Source: Diatrype stigma (taxonomy: Eukaryota > Ascomycota > Sordariomycetes > Xylariales > Diatrypaceae). Taken from it: a stretch of DNA of 64,000 nt. The notes below the pieces were generated by a model, which was not told where the DNA came from, did not search any database, and worked only from the letters and a program-made list of their open reading frames with translations. The stretch covers positions 1 through 64,000 of the forward strand of contig JAKJXP020000067.1 of NCBI GenBank assembly GCA_022225965.2, given 5' to 3'. A program made the position numbers and the translations under genes. Below are positions 1 through 11,163 of the stretch, in pieces (the stretch's first letter is position 1; every line of letters starts with the position of its first letter).

Positions 1-2343
1 TGTATTTACAAAGTAAGCAAGCCACAATTGATTGGGATTTAAAGAGGTTTGTTGGCAGGTTTGCTATTCTTCTCGGCCCTTCTCTCTTTGCTTTCCTTTT
101 TCTCTCGATTATTTACCGCCTTGTTATGTATGTAGACTACGTAGTCGCTCACCCCGTAGATTCAAGTGGATAGCAAATGGTATCAGTGAAAGGAGTCGGA
201 GCCTTCAGGGTAGGGGCCCAAAGGGGAGCCCGACTATAGTCTCAAACAATTGACACCGGCTCGCTCTGGAACCGGGGTCTTGGCAACGAGGTAGGCAAAA
301 GAGGCAAGGTAACATGAAAAGTCGGGAACAGGAAGGGGGGGGGGGGGGGTTGGAGGGTAGGTTAATGCTCTTTAAGCTGCCGTCGCTAATCTGTGATATC
401 TAGTCTATGTATACTTATGTGAGGTTAAGTTGGTCGGATCATCTACGTAGGTGACTTCGGGATCCGGATCGTGACCATGGATTGACTGTTTAAGTGCCCT
501 ATGCTGACAGCCATTTCGTATATGTTACCGAGTGCTTGATAATGTCGGTAAATGAGAGCCGGAAACTGATCGTGTTGGTGATAAGATCCGTTCGATTATC
601 TCACGGATCCGAAGATGCCTTACCGTCTGTCTCATCGCCCTTACTTGATGTACGCACGCTATATTTCTACCGAATTCCTGACTACCCGAGTACTTCTTCG
701 CTAATAGAGGAACCTATGAAGCCGCTGATGGTAGATGTTGTAACGTCACTGATAGTATTTGTTAAGCTTTTATGCTTCTTCTACCCCCACGAAGATATGC
801 ATATGAATAGAGTTGTCCAGATGAAATACTCATTGAACAAACTCATTGGCCACCGCTGTCAAATGTCAGATCTGGAGTTGCACTGTTGAACTAGACAACC
901 TTGCGACTTTGCAGGGCTGAAGCCAGTCAGGCTGCCAGGGTGCAAGTCAAGACCTAGATAGATCGGACCAAGTCCGAACGAACACATTCTTTCTGTAGGA
1001 TGCTCTTCTCGAAATTGAATATAATCCCACAAGCCACGAGCGTGTACTCACACCTTGCGTTCTACTTTACGAATACAATTGTGTTTTATCCAATCATCCA
1101 GTCAATTGCACGCATCCTTCAAGTGTAGATCTTGATTTGCGTGATATGAGATGCCTCCCCGCGGTAGGAGATGCACGATAATATATATATGATATTATAT
1201 AATATATATAATATTAATATACAAACACATAGCTGCCCGCATAGTGACCGACAGTTTCAGACGCCGGCTTGCTGCTGGCCCGCCTTACAGTCCCTTACCC
1301 AGCTCCTTGCCCAGCTCGCCCGGACTCTAGTGAAACGGCACTTGAGGCATCTGGCCCCTCTATCTTCAACAATCTTGACCAGATCCCGGCTACAGCCCCA
1401 TACCCATTCGACAGACCCCGGTCCTCTTCGTGGTTTTGGCTGTCAGTCTATGCCCAATTCGTGATGACAAGCAACTCTTGGCAACCCTTAGGTGGCTCTT
1501 GGCCCCCATACAACCGTAACAACTCGGACCTGATCGCTCGCGGCTTCACCTCAAGCCTTCATCCCATCTTTCTCTCCACGCTAACTCAATAACAAGATCT
1601 GCCGAAAGCAGGCCTAGGCTGACGACATCTCATGCTGATAGGCGCAATTGAGGCTTTTCCCTCAACCTACGTTTCGTTTCAATCTCCATTCTGGAGCACA
1701 CTAAGCTTCTGTTCCGTTCATCTGCGGAAAATCCTGAAATGGGTTGGGATCACTGAGATCTTCAGGTCCCCTGGCTGTCTCCGTGCGGCTCGGGCTCGGA
1801 AGTTGATTATGAGGAAACGTGCATCTGCGACGAATCTGCACTCATCACCCGTACCCGTCCAATACAGGAGGTTACCGAGATGAGATTTTCGCTTAGTAGA
1901 GGAAAATGTCAACGTCTGGCCCATGCAACGGCCGGTAGTCTTTCCGTGGCCTGTAATGCCCTACCCTGCTTTTGCGATGTTCTGCCCCGATGTGACTGGC
2001 TTTAATGAAGAAGCTGTTTCCCACCTCTCAACCGATGATTGTTCTGTCTGCTCTTCTGTTCTTTCATTCCTTTCACGCCCCAGGTCCCTAACTTCGTGTC
2101 CAACTCCGAACCAAAAGCGCTGGTCTGCTTCCTTGGGATCAACGTCAATACTCTCTTTATTATTCTAATTCTGTAATAACCCGATAGGGTCCCCCTTTAT
2201 ATACCAACAGCTAGGCTGGTCTTGCTTTTGTTCGAACCGACAGTCGTTCTCGATAATATCACGATATATCTTCGCCTATCGCGATCTTAGAAAGAGACGA
2301 TATACACCCCCAACAATATACTCTTAATTACATATAAGAAAAG
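1..2343. other. Intergenic region at left edge
   Basis: No convincing gene. Open frames are short and mostly lack a good ATG. The region holds a run of 15 G (335-349), an AT-rich patch with alternating TA (about 1165-1225), and the promoter of the ferritin-like gene at its right end. An ATG-initiated frame at 542-889 (115 codons) matches nothing I recognise. Confidence 0.6.
2196..2203 (+). promoter_or_regulatory. Probable TATA box of the ferritin-like gene
   Basis: A TTTATATA match lies about 140 bases upstream of the ATG at 2344, a suitable distance for a fungal TATA box with a 5' leader of roughly 100 bases. Inferred from motif and position only. Confidence 0.4.
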
Positions 2344-3405
2344 ATGCCTTCCGTCATGAAGATCGCAAGTGCTGTGGCCGGCCTCGCTGCCGTGGCCAGT
2401 GCCATGCCGGCCCAGCCCAAGTTCTCACCGAGACAATCCCAGATTTACAGCCTGGCCAAGCGTCAGAACGCCGCCGCCGCTGCACTGGGTCTGCAAGATG
2501 TTGACATCCTTCAATTGTAAGCTTTGAACCCGTACTCCCTATCAGCCTAGCGCAGTAGGCCGTAAAGAATATAGGTATGCTAATACTTTGATCATCGCAG
2601 TGCTCTGACACTGGAATGGCTCGAGGCGACCTTCTACCAGCAAGGCTTCGCCCAGTTCGGGGACGACCAATTCGCGGCACTGGGGTTGACCGAGCAGCAG
2701 CTGGTCGACCTGAAGGGAATCGGAACTAGCGAGTTCACGCACGTTTCGACGCTGCAGAGCGCGATCGCGCAGGCCGGCGTCCAGCCGGTCCAGCCGTGCA
2801 CGTACAACTTCGGCCTGACCGACGCGGCCGGCATGGTCGCGACGGCCGCCATCCTCGAGAGCGTCGGCGTCTCGGCGTACCTGGGCGCGGCGCCCCTGGT
2901 CTCCGACTCGAGCATCCTCAGCACCGCGGGCTCCATCCTGACCATCGAGGCGCGCCACCAGTCCTTCATCCGCGTGGCGTCGGCCGTGGCCGCCTCCCCC
3001 TCCCCCTTCGACACGCCCCTGGGGCCCAAGGCGGTCTTCTCCCTCGCCGCCCCCTTCATCGAGTCCTGCCCCGAGGGCTCGAACCTCGTCCTAACGGCCT
3101 TCCCGACGCTGAAGCTCACCGAGCCGGCCGACTTCAACGCCGCGGGCGTCAACGCGCTCGCCGCCGGTACCGTGATGAAGTTCGAGAGCGGCGAGGCGAC
3201 GGCGGGCGCGCAGTTCTGCGGCTTCACCAACTCGGCCGCGCCCGGCGGCACCGCCTTCGTCCCCTTCACCGAGGCCGAGGGCTGCGCGCTGCCCGAGAAC
3301 CTCGCCGGCGTCGTCTACCTCTCGCTCACGAGCGCCGAGGGCGCCGCCGGCGTCATCACCGACGACATCACGGTCGCCGGGCCCTTGGTCGTGCAGCTGA
3401 GCTGA
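2344..3405 (+). CDS. Secreted ferritin-like protein (LsdA/Rds1-like)
   Basis: Two exons, 2344-2516 and 2601-3405, joined across a GTAAGC..CAG intron, give about 325 residues. The N terminus (MPSVMKIASAVAGLAAVASA) is a clear signal peptide, followed by a dibasic LAKR site near residue 39 that Kex2 could cut. Right after the splice comes ALTLEWLEATFYQQG, the first helix of the fungal ferritin-like domain (Ferritin_2 type), and IEARHQ further on is the matching second-helix E..H motif. In this family such proteins include the Aspergillus late sexual development protein LsdA and the stress protein Rds1. The molecular function is unclear; iron binding or ferroxidase activity is not established. 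The C-terminal 150 residues are rich in Ala, Gly, Pro and Ser, as expected for an extracellular or wall protein. Family assignment is good; the precise name is not. Confidence 0.8.
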
Positions 3406-4534
3406 GCTCAGCAAACAAAGAAAAAGCTCATACGAAAAAGCCGAATGGTGAATGTTCTTTTAATCTAATCAACCACTTTATTTTGCTCATGATCATCACG
3501 TGCTTATGAGCATGCACCCGCCCTACTCTACCCCCGCCAGAGAGGAAGGAGGGAAGATGGAAGGAGGGGGAAGCGAGGGAGGAACAGAGAGAAAGAGGAA
3601 GGTGGCAGACGAGCAAAGTGGAATGAAGGGAAGAGAAAACAAAACAAAAGGAAAAAAACAAGGTATGCGGATTACCGTACCCTACTGCCTTTGACTCTCC
3701 CGTCAGTCAGTCAGCCAGCCAAGCCAGCCAAAGCTTAGACAGCAAATAGAAACTATTCTTCCTTTGCTTGCTTCTTCCCCTCCCATCCAACCGCCCGGCA
3801 CGCAGGCAGTCAAGTCAGTCGCTCGTCCTTCCCTTTGCGCTTCGAGATAGAGTGTCTTATGTATAGATGATGTGTCATATCTTGAGAATTTCCCTCTCAC
3901 GCCTCATAGGTTGAGGGGGATGGGGGAGACGTTCTCTTGGTCGGTTGGCCCCGACAGTTTTCTTCTTACTATGTTCTTAATTATCATGTTATTACTTTGT
4001 TTCTTCGCAACCTATCTACCGGTGCCATTTAGCTAGTCAGTAGTGAAAATAAAAAAATACCCAGCAGCAACAGCAGCATGTCATGTGTGAGTGAAGATAT
4101 TGGCACGTATCCAAAGTATACAACCCCCATGGAATGAGTGATACAAGGTGGCTCTAACTATTGAAGCTCTATGTATTGTACATATATGTGTGTGTGTGTA
4201 ATCTACGGACCAAAAACTTCACTGAAAAGGATGGACAGGCCTTCACCCATTCTGGAGCGTGTACCGCATCTGATAATGAGAACGATCACTGAACAAAAAA
4301 GGACACCGCAGACTGGACTTTACGTCTCGTCTATGAAGACCCAAGATATTGCCAGGTAAGTGCTAACCAAAGGATATGTTTGATAATAATGTTTGAATTT
4401 TGACTTGGACTTCGGCTATTGATATTGATTGTATTGCATGTCAAATCGTGTTACATCTCAACGCTATCTATACGGTGAAACCCTTAATAGAGGACGAGCG
4501 CTTCACTGACAACCCCTGACTCCCTTCACATAAA
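3406..4534. other. Convergent intergenic region
   Basis: Lies between the 3' ends of the ferritin-like gene and the 3-hydroxyacyl-CoA dehydrogenase gene. It contains an extended purine-rich tract (about 3539-3663), a short CAGT/CAGC repeat (about 3704-3730) and a small TG repeat (4187-4199). No gene seen. Confidence 0.6.
3539..3663. repeat. Purine-rich tract
   Basis: About 125 bases are almost entirely A and G on the + strand, built from GGA, GAGGGA and AAAG units with only scattered pyrimidines. It sits just downstream of the ferritin-like stop codon, in the likely 3' UTR or terminator region. Confidence 0.6.
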
Positions 4535-5858
4535 TTAATAGTCGTAGAAGCCCTTCCCGCTTTTCTTGCCCAGCCAGCCGGCATCGACCATCTTGGCAAG
4601 CAGGATGCTGGGGCGGTATTTGGAGTCGCCCGTCTCGGTATGCAGGACGCGCATGATGGCGAGGCAGGTGTCGAGGCCGATGAAGTCGGCCAGCTGCAGC
4701 GGGCCCATGGGCACGTTCGTGCCGTTCTTCATGATGGCGTCGATGGCGTCGCGGTCGCCGACGCCGGTCTCGAGGCAGATGATGGCCTCGTTGATGTACG
4801 GCATCAGGATCCGGTTGGCGAGGAACCCGGGCCCGTCCGCCGAGACCGACGGGACCTTGCCCATGGCCTGGCACAGCGCCACGGCCGTCGAGAGCGTCGC
4901 CTCGCTCGTCTGCAGGCCGCTGATGATCTCGACGCCCTTCTGCACGGGCACGGGGTTCATGAAGTGGGTGGCGACGACGCGGGAGGCGACGGCGTCCCGG
5001 TCGCTGGCGCTGGCGCTGGCGCTCCTACCGGCGGCGGCGGCGATCTTGGTGATGGAGATGGACGACGTGTTGGTGGCCAGCACGGCGTGCGACGCGCACA
5101 CCTCGGCCAGCCGCGCGAAGATGTCGAACTTGACCTGCGGGATCTCGGGCACGGCCTCGATGACGAAGTCGACGCCCGCCAGCGCGTCGATGGACGTGTA
5201 GGGCGTGAGGCGGGCGCGCGCCGCGTCGGCCTGCTCCTGCGTGATGCGCGACTTGGAGACGTCCTTGGCGAGGAGCTTCTCTGTTAAAGGTTACGGGGTT
5301 TTCTGAGCAAGTCTTGTTCCTTCGTTTCGTCTCATATATGCCGGCTGAATGGTGGAACGGGGAACGGTCTCGATAGCACGCCCCGCATAGATATATACAT
5401 GCACAAACTTTCTGTCTCGCAGGGAAACGGGTGATGCTATAAGGGGCAAGAAGAAGATAGATGGACAACTAACCTGCAAAGCCTAGCCCCTTGTCTAGGG
5501 AGGCTTGTGAGGAGTCCACCAGCGTAACCGGCACATTCGCCTTTTGTGCGGCAACCAGCGCGATACCCAAGCCCTGAGGGGAAGATATGTTAGTAAAAGA
5601 AGCACATTGATGCGTCTAAAGAAGTGATGGCAACGATGTCGATGTTGGCAGTAAATCGGACTGCCAACCACTCACTCACTCACACAGCAGCCTATCACAT
5701 GCCGGGTCGAAGGGGGCTGTCTTTCAACTCACCATCTGCCCGGCGCCGATTACACCTAGAGTCTTGACCTCCGCTGCACGCCGGATTGACGTGGAGCTGA
5801 AGTGCCGTCTTGTCGGGCCTGCTAGCCTCAGAGCTCGCCTTCCAATTATGCTCGCCAT
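4535..5858 (-). CDS. Mitochondrial 3-hydroxyacyl/3-hydroxybutyryl-CoA dehydrogenase
   Basis: Three exons on the minus strand: 5858-5733, 5573-5474 and 5280-4535, about 323 residues. The start is set at the second in-frame ATG (5858), which opens a basic Ser/Arg-rich presequence (MASIIGRRALRLAGPTRRHF) typical of matrix targeting; the ATG at 5939 would put acceptor-like, poorly coding sequence in front. The NAD-binding GAGQMG motif (residues 38-43) is split by intron 1. Later come DFVIEAVPE, ATNTSS and the catalytic THFMNPVP segment, then the C-terminal 3-HCDH domain ending GKKSGKGFYDY. The length matches single-domain enzymes that oxidise (S)-3-hydroxyacyl-CoA in beta-oxidation. Short-chain (3-hydroxybutyryl) preference is the usual annotation for this size but is inferred. 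The gene is divergent from tof1, with 540 bases between the two start codons. Confidence 0.9.
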
Positions 5859-6397
5859 ATTGAATTCCCAGCAATTCTGGACTTGGAACAAGGGAGAGAA
5901 ATATCTTGGTGATGTATGGGATGTATGGGATGAGATCATATCTCTTAATTAAGGTAAGGTCAAGCACCTGCAAGTGTTAATACCGAGTCAGGGTAACCTC
6001 GGTCTCGGATAAGAGTGGAGCGCATGCTACTTTACGCAGCTTAGCCTAACTAGGTAAGGTGAGCATAAAGCGCTAAAAAGAATCCACATCAAAGCTGCTG
6101 AGCTAGTATGTTCAGAGTTAGACCTATCCGACATCCGACATGCGGGGCGCGTGCAGGGGCAACGGGTGCAATTAAGCTGTGGCGCGTCAGGTCGCTGAGA
6201 CGCGTCGCAACGAACCACTTTAGAGCCTGGAGATATTGACTTGATTGACATTAGATCTGCTATCTGCTATGATTTCATGAAGCCACAGTCAATGAGCGCT
6301 AGGCCAAGCTTCCATACAAGTGATTGATTGCTGGAACCCTTGAAAGAGCCCTTGAAAGAGCCCTTGAAAGAGGAATTCCATTTCCTCAACATTCAAG
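5859..6397. promoter_or_regulatory. Bidirectional promoter between HCDH and tof1
   Basis: 540 bases separate two divergent start codons. No TATA box is obvious on either side. Three tandem 12-base units lie just upstream of the tof1 ATG. Confidence 0.5.
6337..6372 (+). repeat. Three perfect copies of a 12-base repeat
   Basis: The unit CCCTTGAAAGAG is repeated three times without mismatch, ending 25 bases before the tof1 start codon, so it is probably within the 5' UTR. Confidence 0.85.
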
Positions 6398-9300
6398 ATG
6401 GAGCCTCCGGACGAGTCGAAGGATATCGTACATCCCGAAGTTCGGGCTCATATCAACAGTCTCGTCTCTGCTGTAAGTTGAACTCTGCCACCGTTCCTTC
6501 TGTTTGTTGCTGACCCCCCGCGCAACCTTCTAGCTTGGTGGCTTCAGCGCCGACGATGACGGACGATACATGCTTGGAGACTCCGCGCTGGAGGTCCTCC
6601 GAGACATCAAGAAATGGATACGCTTCTACGACGAGAAGACCAACCGTATGGATGTCGCGCGATGTCTTGCCGAGGCCAACATCATCGACGGCGACTTATT
6701 GCACATCCTCGCATCCTGGCCTGAGAACGCCACCGAGAACAAGTTCAAAGCGAGGGCTGCACTGGCATGCATAGAAATCATGGTGCCCTTGACCTGGCCA
6801 TTGGAGCGCGATCTCGAACAGATGACCATCAATCACCACCGACATCTCCCAGTCTTGCAGCTTGCCCAAGTCAACTACAAACGTTCCATCATAAACTTCG
6901 ACGCCGCTCAAATACTACACACCGCTGTTCGGGTGGCCTTACCGTCAATGGCATTGTCACGTAGCGAGCGGACATCGCGAGACGAGGGCATTATGAAGCT
7001 CGCCCTGCTCTTCCTGAGGAACATTGCCATGATCTCACCCCCACCAGGCGTCAAATACGATGGCGACGAATCCCAAATATCACGATCTGCCTTGATCGAC
7101 GCCTTCTCGTTTCAAGACATCTTTCTGACGATCCTCACTATAGCATCTAATATGGGCGAGGACTTCAACCAGGAGGGTGTCATCATTATGGAGATCATCT
7201 TCCATCTAGTCAAGCGCGTCGATATCTCGAAGCTCTTCATGGATGAGAAGCAACTTAGTAAAGCGAGATCGAACGAACTTACGTCTATGATGAGCAAGGA
7301 AGCCGCCATGCATCGACCTTACAACCGGAAGGCTCCATCGCGACATAATCGATGGGGAACCATGATCTGGGTGGATCGGGGCGACGGGAAGGTGTCAACG
7401 GTGACTGGACAAGACGCACTGCTGGACGCGGCAACACGACAGCACAAGATGGACAGCAGCAAGGTGTATCGACCGCCGAGACGACCGAGAAAAGAGGAGA
7501 TGGAACCCAAGGATCTCGGACCTCCAGTATCTCTAAATGCCAGAGCACGACAGCAACTAAAAGGCTTTGTTGAGGAATTCCTGGACTCTGGCTTCAACCC
7601 CCTGTTTCAGCACATCCGGAAAAGGCTTGATGATCAGAAAGAATACATTTTTGAGTATCATTCTCGTCAGTTCTTTTACCTAGTCGCCTGGTTTCTCGAA
7701 GCAGAGCGAACTCGGAAAAAGGCTGTCAAGAATAGCCAACCTGCTCGAAACAGCGATGGCGATGTTACAAGTTTCAACCTTGTTGCGGGTGTACTCAACC
7801 AGCAGATGTTCATCACTTTGAACCGAGCCATGGCTGATTCCCTGGAGAATAAACGGTGGCAGGATCTCTGTGCTGCCATGAGATGTTTCACACAGACACT
7901 TCTGACTGTGCAGGAAATGTTCGAGTCCCCGAACGAAGAAGACCAGGAGATCGCAGAGAACACACTTAGCCGTATATTCTACGAAGACGAGACGCATGAC
8001 CGCGTTGCCAACATCGCTCGTAATTACAAGGACCAAGGTTTCGAGTATCTTGATGCTTGTACCGAGCTGATGCATACTTATCTACGGGTCTTGGAGGCCT
8101 ATTCTAAGCAGAACGTAGATATGCAAGTTCGATCACGGCGTCGGGTCCGAAGGAAGAAGAAGGCTGTTCGCGCCGCAGAGGGAAACGAAGAGAATCCCGC
8201 AGATCAGGGAGACGAGTCCGAAAACGATGAGGCAAATGCGGAGCGGATATCCAAAGAACGGAAATTCGATTTCACGCGATTCGCAGCTCGGTTCGTCCAG
8301 CAGGGCGTCGTGGACACATTTGTGACATTCATGAAATACTACCATGACCTGAACGACTCACAGCTCAAACGAGCGCACCGTTACTTCTACCGCATTGCCT
8401 TCAAGCAAGAGATGAGCGTCATGCTTTTCCGGGTCGATATTATCCAGCTATTCTACAATATGATCAAGGGCCCAGAGCCGCTGGACAAAGGCTCCAGCAT
8501 GTTCAAAGAGTGGGAGGAACTGACCCGGCAGATCCTCAAGAAGTGCTTCCGCAAGATCGAGGACCGGCCGCAACTCATCATTGAGATGCTGTTCTCCAAG
8601 CTCAATGCGACCGCCCATTACCTGGAGTATGGCTACGAGAAGCAGACAATCTCGACGTCACACCCCAAGCCGGGGGCTGAACTCGAGTTCCGCCATACTG
8701 TAGAACCCGAGCAGCAGGTAGCAATTGCTGTCGGCGTCTTACTTGATAAAAATTTGGCCCATCATGTCAAATGGGTCAAAGACCAGATATCCAATGCCGT
8801 CACCGAGAGAAAAGCGTGGGAAGGAATGGAGAAGGCGATGCCATCCGTGGAAACGGATGGGGGGACAAACAGCACGGAGCAGCCAAGCGCAAGTGCACCT
8901 ACCAAAGAAGCCCCCTTATGTTGTAAGTGCCCCCGAAATGATGTCGGTCATTAGTAGTCACCATCGGACCTAATACTAACCTACCCATTGCAGTTATTCG
9001 TCCCGACGACGATGCTCGTCGCACGGCTATGTTCAAGAACTCTCACCTCCGGCTGCTCATGAAGCTTGTCGGTTTCGAGCGGCTAGCGCCAACGATTGAG
9101 GAAACTCCCGACTCAGCCTGGGTGATTCCATCGAATCTGTCGGCGGAAAAATTGCAGGACTCCCTAGACCTGATCAACAAGGCAGAATTCAACCCGCCCG
9201 ACTTCGAGAACGGCGCGCTAGCCGAAGACCAGCTGAAACGCAAGACGGCACCTCGGAAGAAGGCCGTGTTCGATGATGATAACAATGACGGACTGCCCTC

Positions 9301-10321
9301 AGATGACGACGATATCCTGTTCCCGGCGGGCGGGCCGACGGCCAGGAAAGTCATCGAGGACCCGGAGAAGCCGAAGAAGACGAGGCGTCGCCGCCTCAAG
9401 CGCCGCGGCAGCGAGGATGAGGACGATGAGCCGTCAGAAGACCTAGTCGCGGAGCGAGCACGAGCACGGCGTGAACGTGAACGTGAGAAAGCGCGCCGCT
9501 TCAAGAGTGACGTCTACGTGCACGCGAGCGACGACGAGTCGGACGACGGTGAGGGCGGGGGTCGCTGGGCCGATTTCTACGCCAACGAGGAGGCTATCCG
9601 ACAACGGCAGAAGGCCACGGCACTAGGAATGGGTGTCGCAGCTACCGTCACGAAAGAGGGGCCCTTGGCAACGTCGGTAACCGACATGCTAAGCGCGGCG
9701 CTGGCCAAAGGCGAAGGAAAAGAAGCAGAGGAAGATGGGGACGGGGACGCAGATGGGGGTGTCGCGGCGAAACGAAACACCAGACAAAAGAAGCAGAGGC
9801 AGAAGACGAAGACGAAAACACAAAAGAAGCGCAAGGCGAGGGAGTTGGATGATGACGAGGAGGAAGGAGGCGGCAACAACAAGCGTCCTGATAAAACTGG
9901 CGATGATATGGATGTGGACTTGGACTCGGAGACTGAGACGGCGTCCATCACGAAAGCCAAGGATGCCGCGGAGGACTCGGGCATGGACTCGGATGAGCCG
10001 GGGGATGATGGCGCAAGGGCTTCCTCTTCCTCGGGCACAGACGACGATGATGACACGCCGCTTTCGTCGAGCCCGCACCGTGTCACATCCAAGTCAGGCG
10101 CTAAACGCAGGCGGTTATCCAGTCCTATCGTTTCCGGAGACAGCGCTACGGCAGACGTTCCGCCGCAAAATAGCAACAGCAACAACAACGGAGAGAAAGG
10201 GGAAGGCGAAGCAGACGACGATGACGAGGAAGACGAAGACGTTCCCCCGTCGAAGCCGGTGCAGAGACGGCGGCCGAGGGCTACGGCTGGGTTTATTATG
10301 GATAGCAGTGATGAGGAGTGA
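6398..10321 (+). CDS. tof1: Topoisomerase 1-associated factor 1 (Timeless/Swi1 family)
   Basis: Three exons, 6398-6472, 6534-8922 and 8994-10321, about 1263 residues, the usual size for fungal Tof1/Swi1. The start gives [18 protein letters not shown], and exon 2 opens [19 protein letters not shown], a conserved TIMELESS N-terminal motif. The TIMELESS domain covers roughly residues 25-300. Exon 2 ends in a less conserved linker; exon 3 opens [22 protein letters not shown], the conserved C-terminal block, and then runs into a long low-complexity tail of Asp/Glu-rich and Lys/Arg-rich stretches. The family works with Csm3/Swi3 in the nuclear fork protection complex, which stabilises paused forks and supports checkpoint signalling. 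The ATG at 6570 is only internal; the upstream exon restores the conserved N terminus. The exact exon 2 donor (8923) is good by sequence but lies in a poorly conserved part. Confidence 0.93.
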
Positions 10322-10911
10322 TGAGTGAATCATCTACCTTCATCATCAACTTATGGTAGGGCTCTTCTAAGCATGATACACTTGCTTGCATGAGACGAGA
10401 CATGTAGTTACGGTATATGGTGTTAAGGCGTTTTCCCCAGATGCATGCACTGCGTACCTATGGCCTAGGTATCTAGGTCCAAGAATACTAGGTAGGATAC
10501 CTCGGAGGGCGGAGTTGTACGCGTATATACATGAATACATATATTATGGTATGATATGAATAGGGCGGCGGCGGCGGTTGTGTTACATACAGTTTTAGAC
10601 TTGGTCGTATGATACAGCGAGCGCATAATAAGGCATGGGCATGAGCATTGGGACTTCGGTTGATCGATACCTTGAGTAATAGACAAATCACGTTCTTCCC
10701 ACATTCAAAGTACCAGGTTATGAAGCAAGAAAACATTTGAACTGCCCCTTTATTTCAATATATATGTATATGAAGTCTCGACACGTCCTGTACACTGAAC
10801 GAGCGTCTCATTCACCAGCTACATATGTCCAGCTCATTGTAAGCACCATGGGTGAATAGGAACTGGAGCCATCGCCAACAACACCCATTACGTGCCCTCG
10901 TGTAGGTTCAC
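10322..10911. other. Convergent intergenic region
   Basis: Between the 3' ends of tof1 and the metallothionein gene. AT-rich with several TATATA stretches; no gene seen. Confidence 0.55.
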
Positions 10912-11163
10912 TCATTTCTTCTATAAGATGGGTGGGTTACCAGACGGTCAGCTGGCAGTCGCAATGAAACGAGTCCCAGAACTTATCATAAGCTCCCCCA
11001 CCCCCCTTTCTATTCAGGGGGCTAGGGGGAAAGGGGAAGGGGAAGGGGTTGGGGAAGGGACCAAACATACAGGGCAGGTAGAGCATCCGCAGTTCTGCGC
11101 GCACTTACAAGTGCCGGAGCTAGCGCAGGAACAGGCACCGGAGGTGTTGCAGGAGCACGCCAT
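10912..11163 (-). CDS. Small metallothionein (33 aa, 9 Cys)
   Basis: Exon 1 (11163-11071, 31 codons) starts MACSCNTSGACSCASSG and ends CGCSTCP. A GTATGT donor follows directly, a CTGAC branch-like site is at 10951-10947, and a TATAG acceptor at 10921 leads to a 9-base last exon (10920-10912) coding Lys-Lys-stop. The product has 33 residues with cysteines at 3, 5, 11, 13, 19, 21, 25, 27 and 30: four CxC pairs and one extra Cys, no aromatic residue and no His. This is the pattern of fungal copper metallothioneins such as that of Neurospora, which bind Cu(I) in the cytosol. The start has A at -3. Without splicing the frame reads through proline-rich intron sequence, and an alternative acceptor near 10952 would give a short LTVW tail. 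I see no clear copper-response element upstream. The family call is strong; the last exon is the weaker part. Confidence 0.82.
11017..11060 (+). repeat. G-rich tract with quadruplex potential in metallothionein intron
   Basis: At least seven runs of three to five G separated by one to four bases lie inside the metallothionein intron. The G-rich strand is the template strand of that gene. A C-rich run lies next to it (about 10994-11009), so a G/C hairpin is an alternative. Confidence 0.7.

Noticed and set aside
542..889. 115-codon ATG frame near the left edge
   Set aside because: No signal peptide or domain I can recognise, and no splice-supported extension; a chance frame cannot be excluded.
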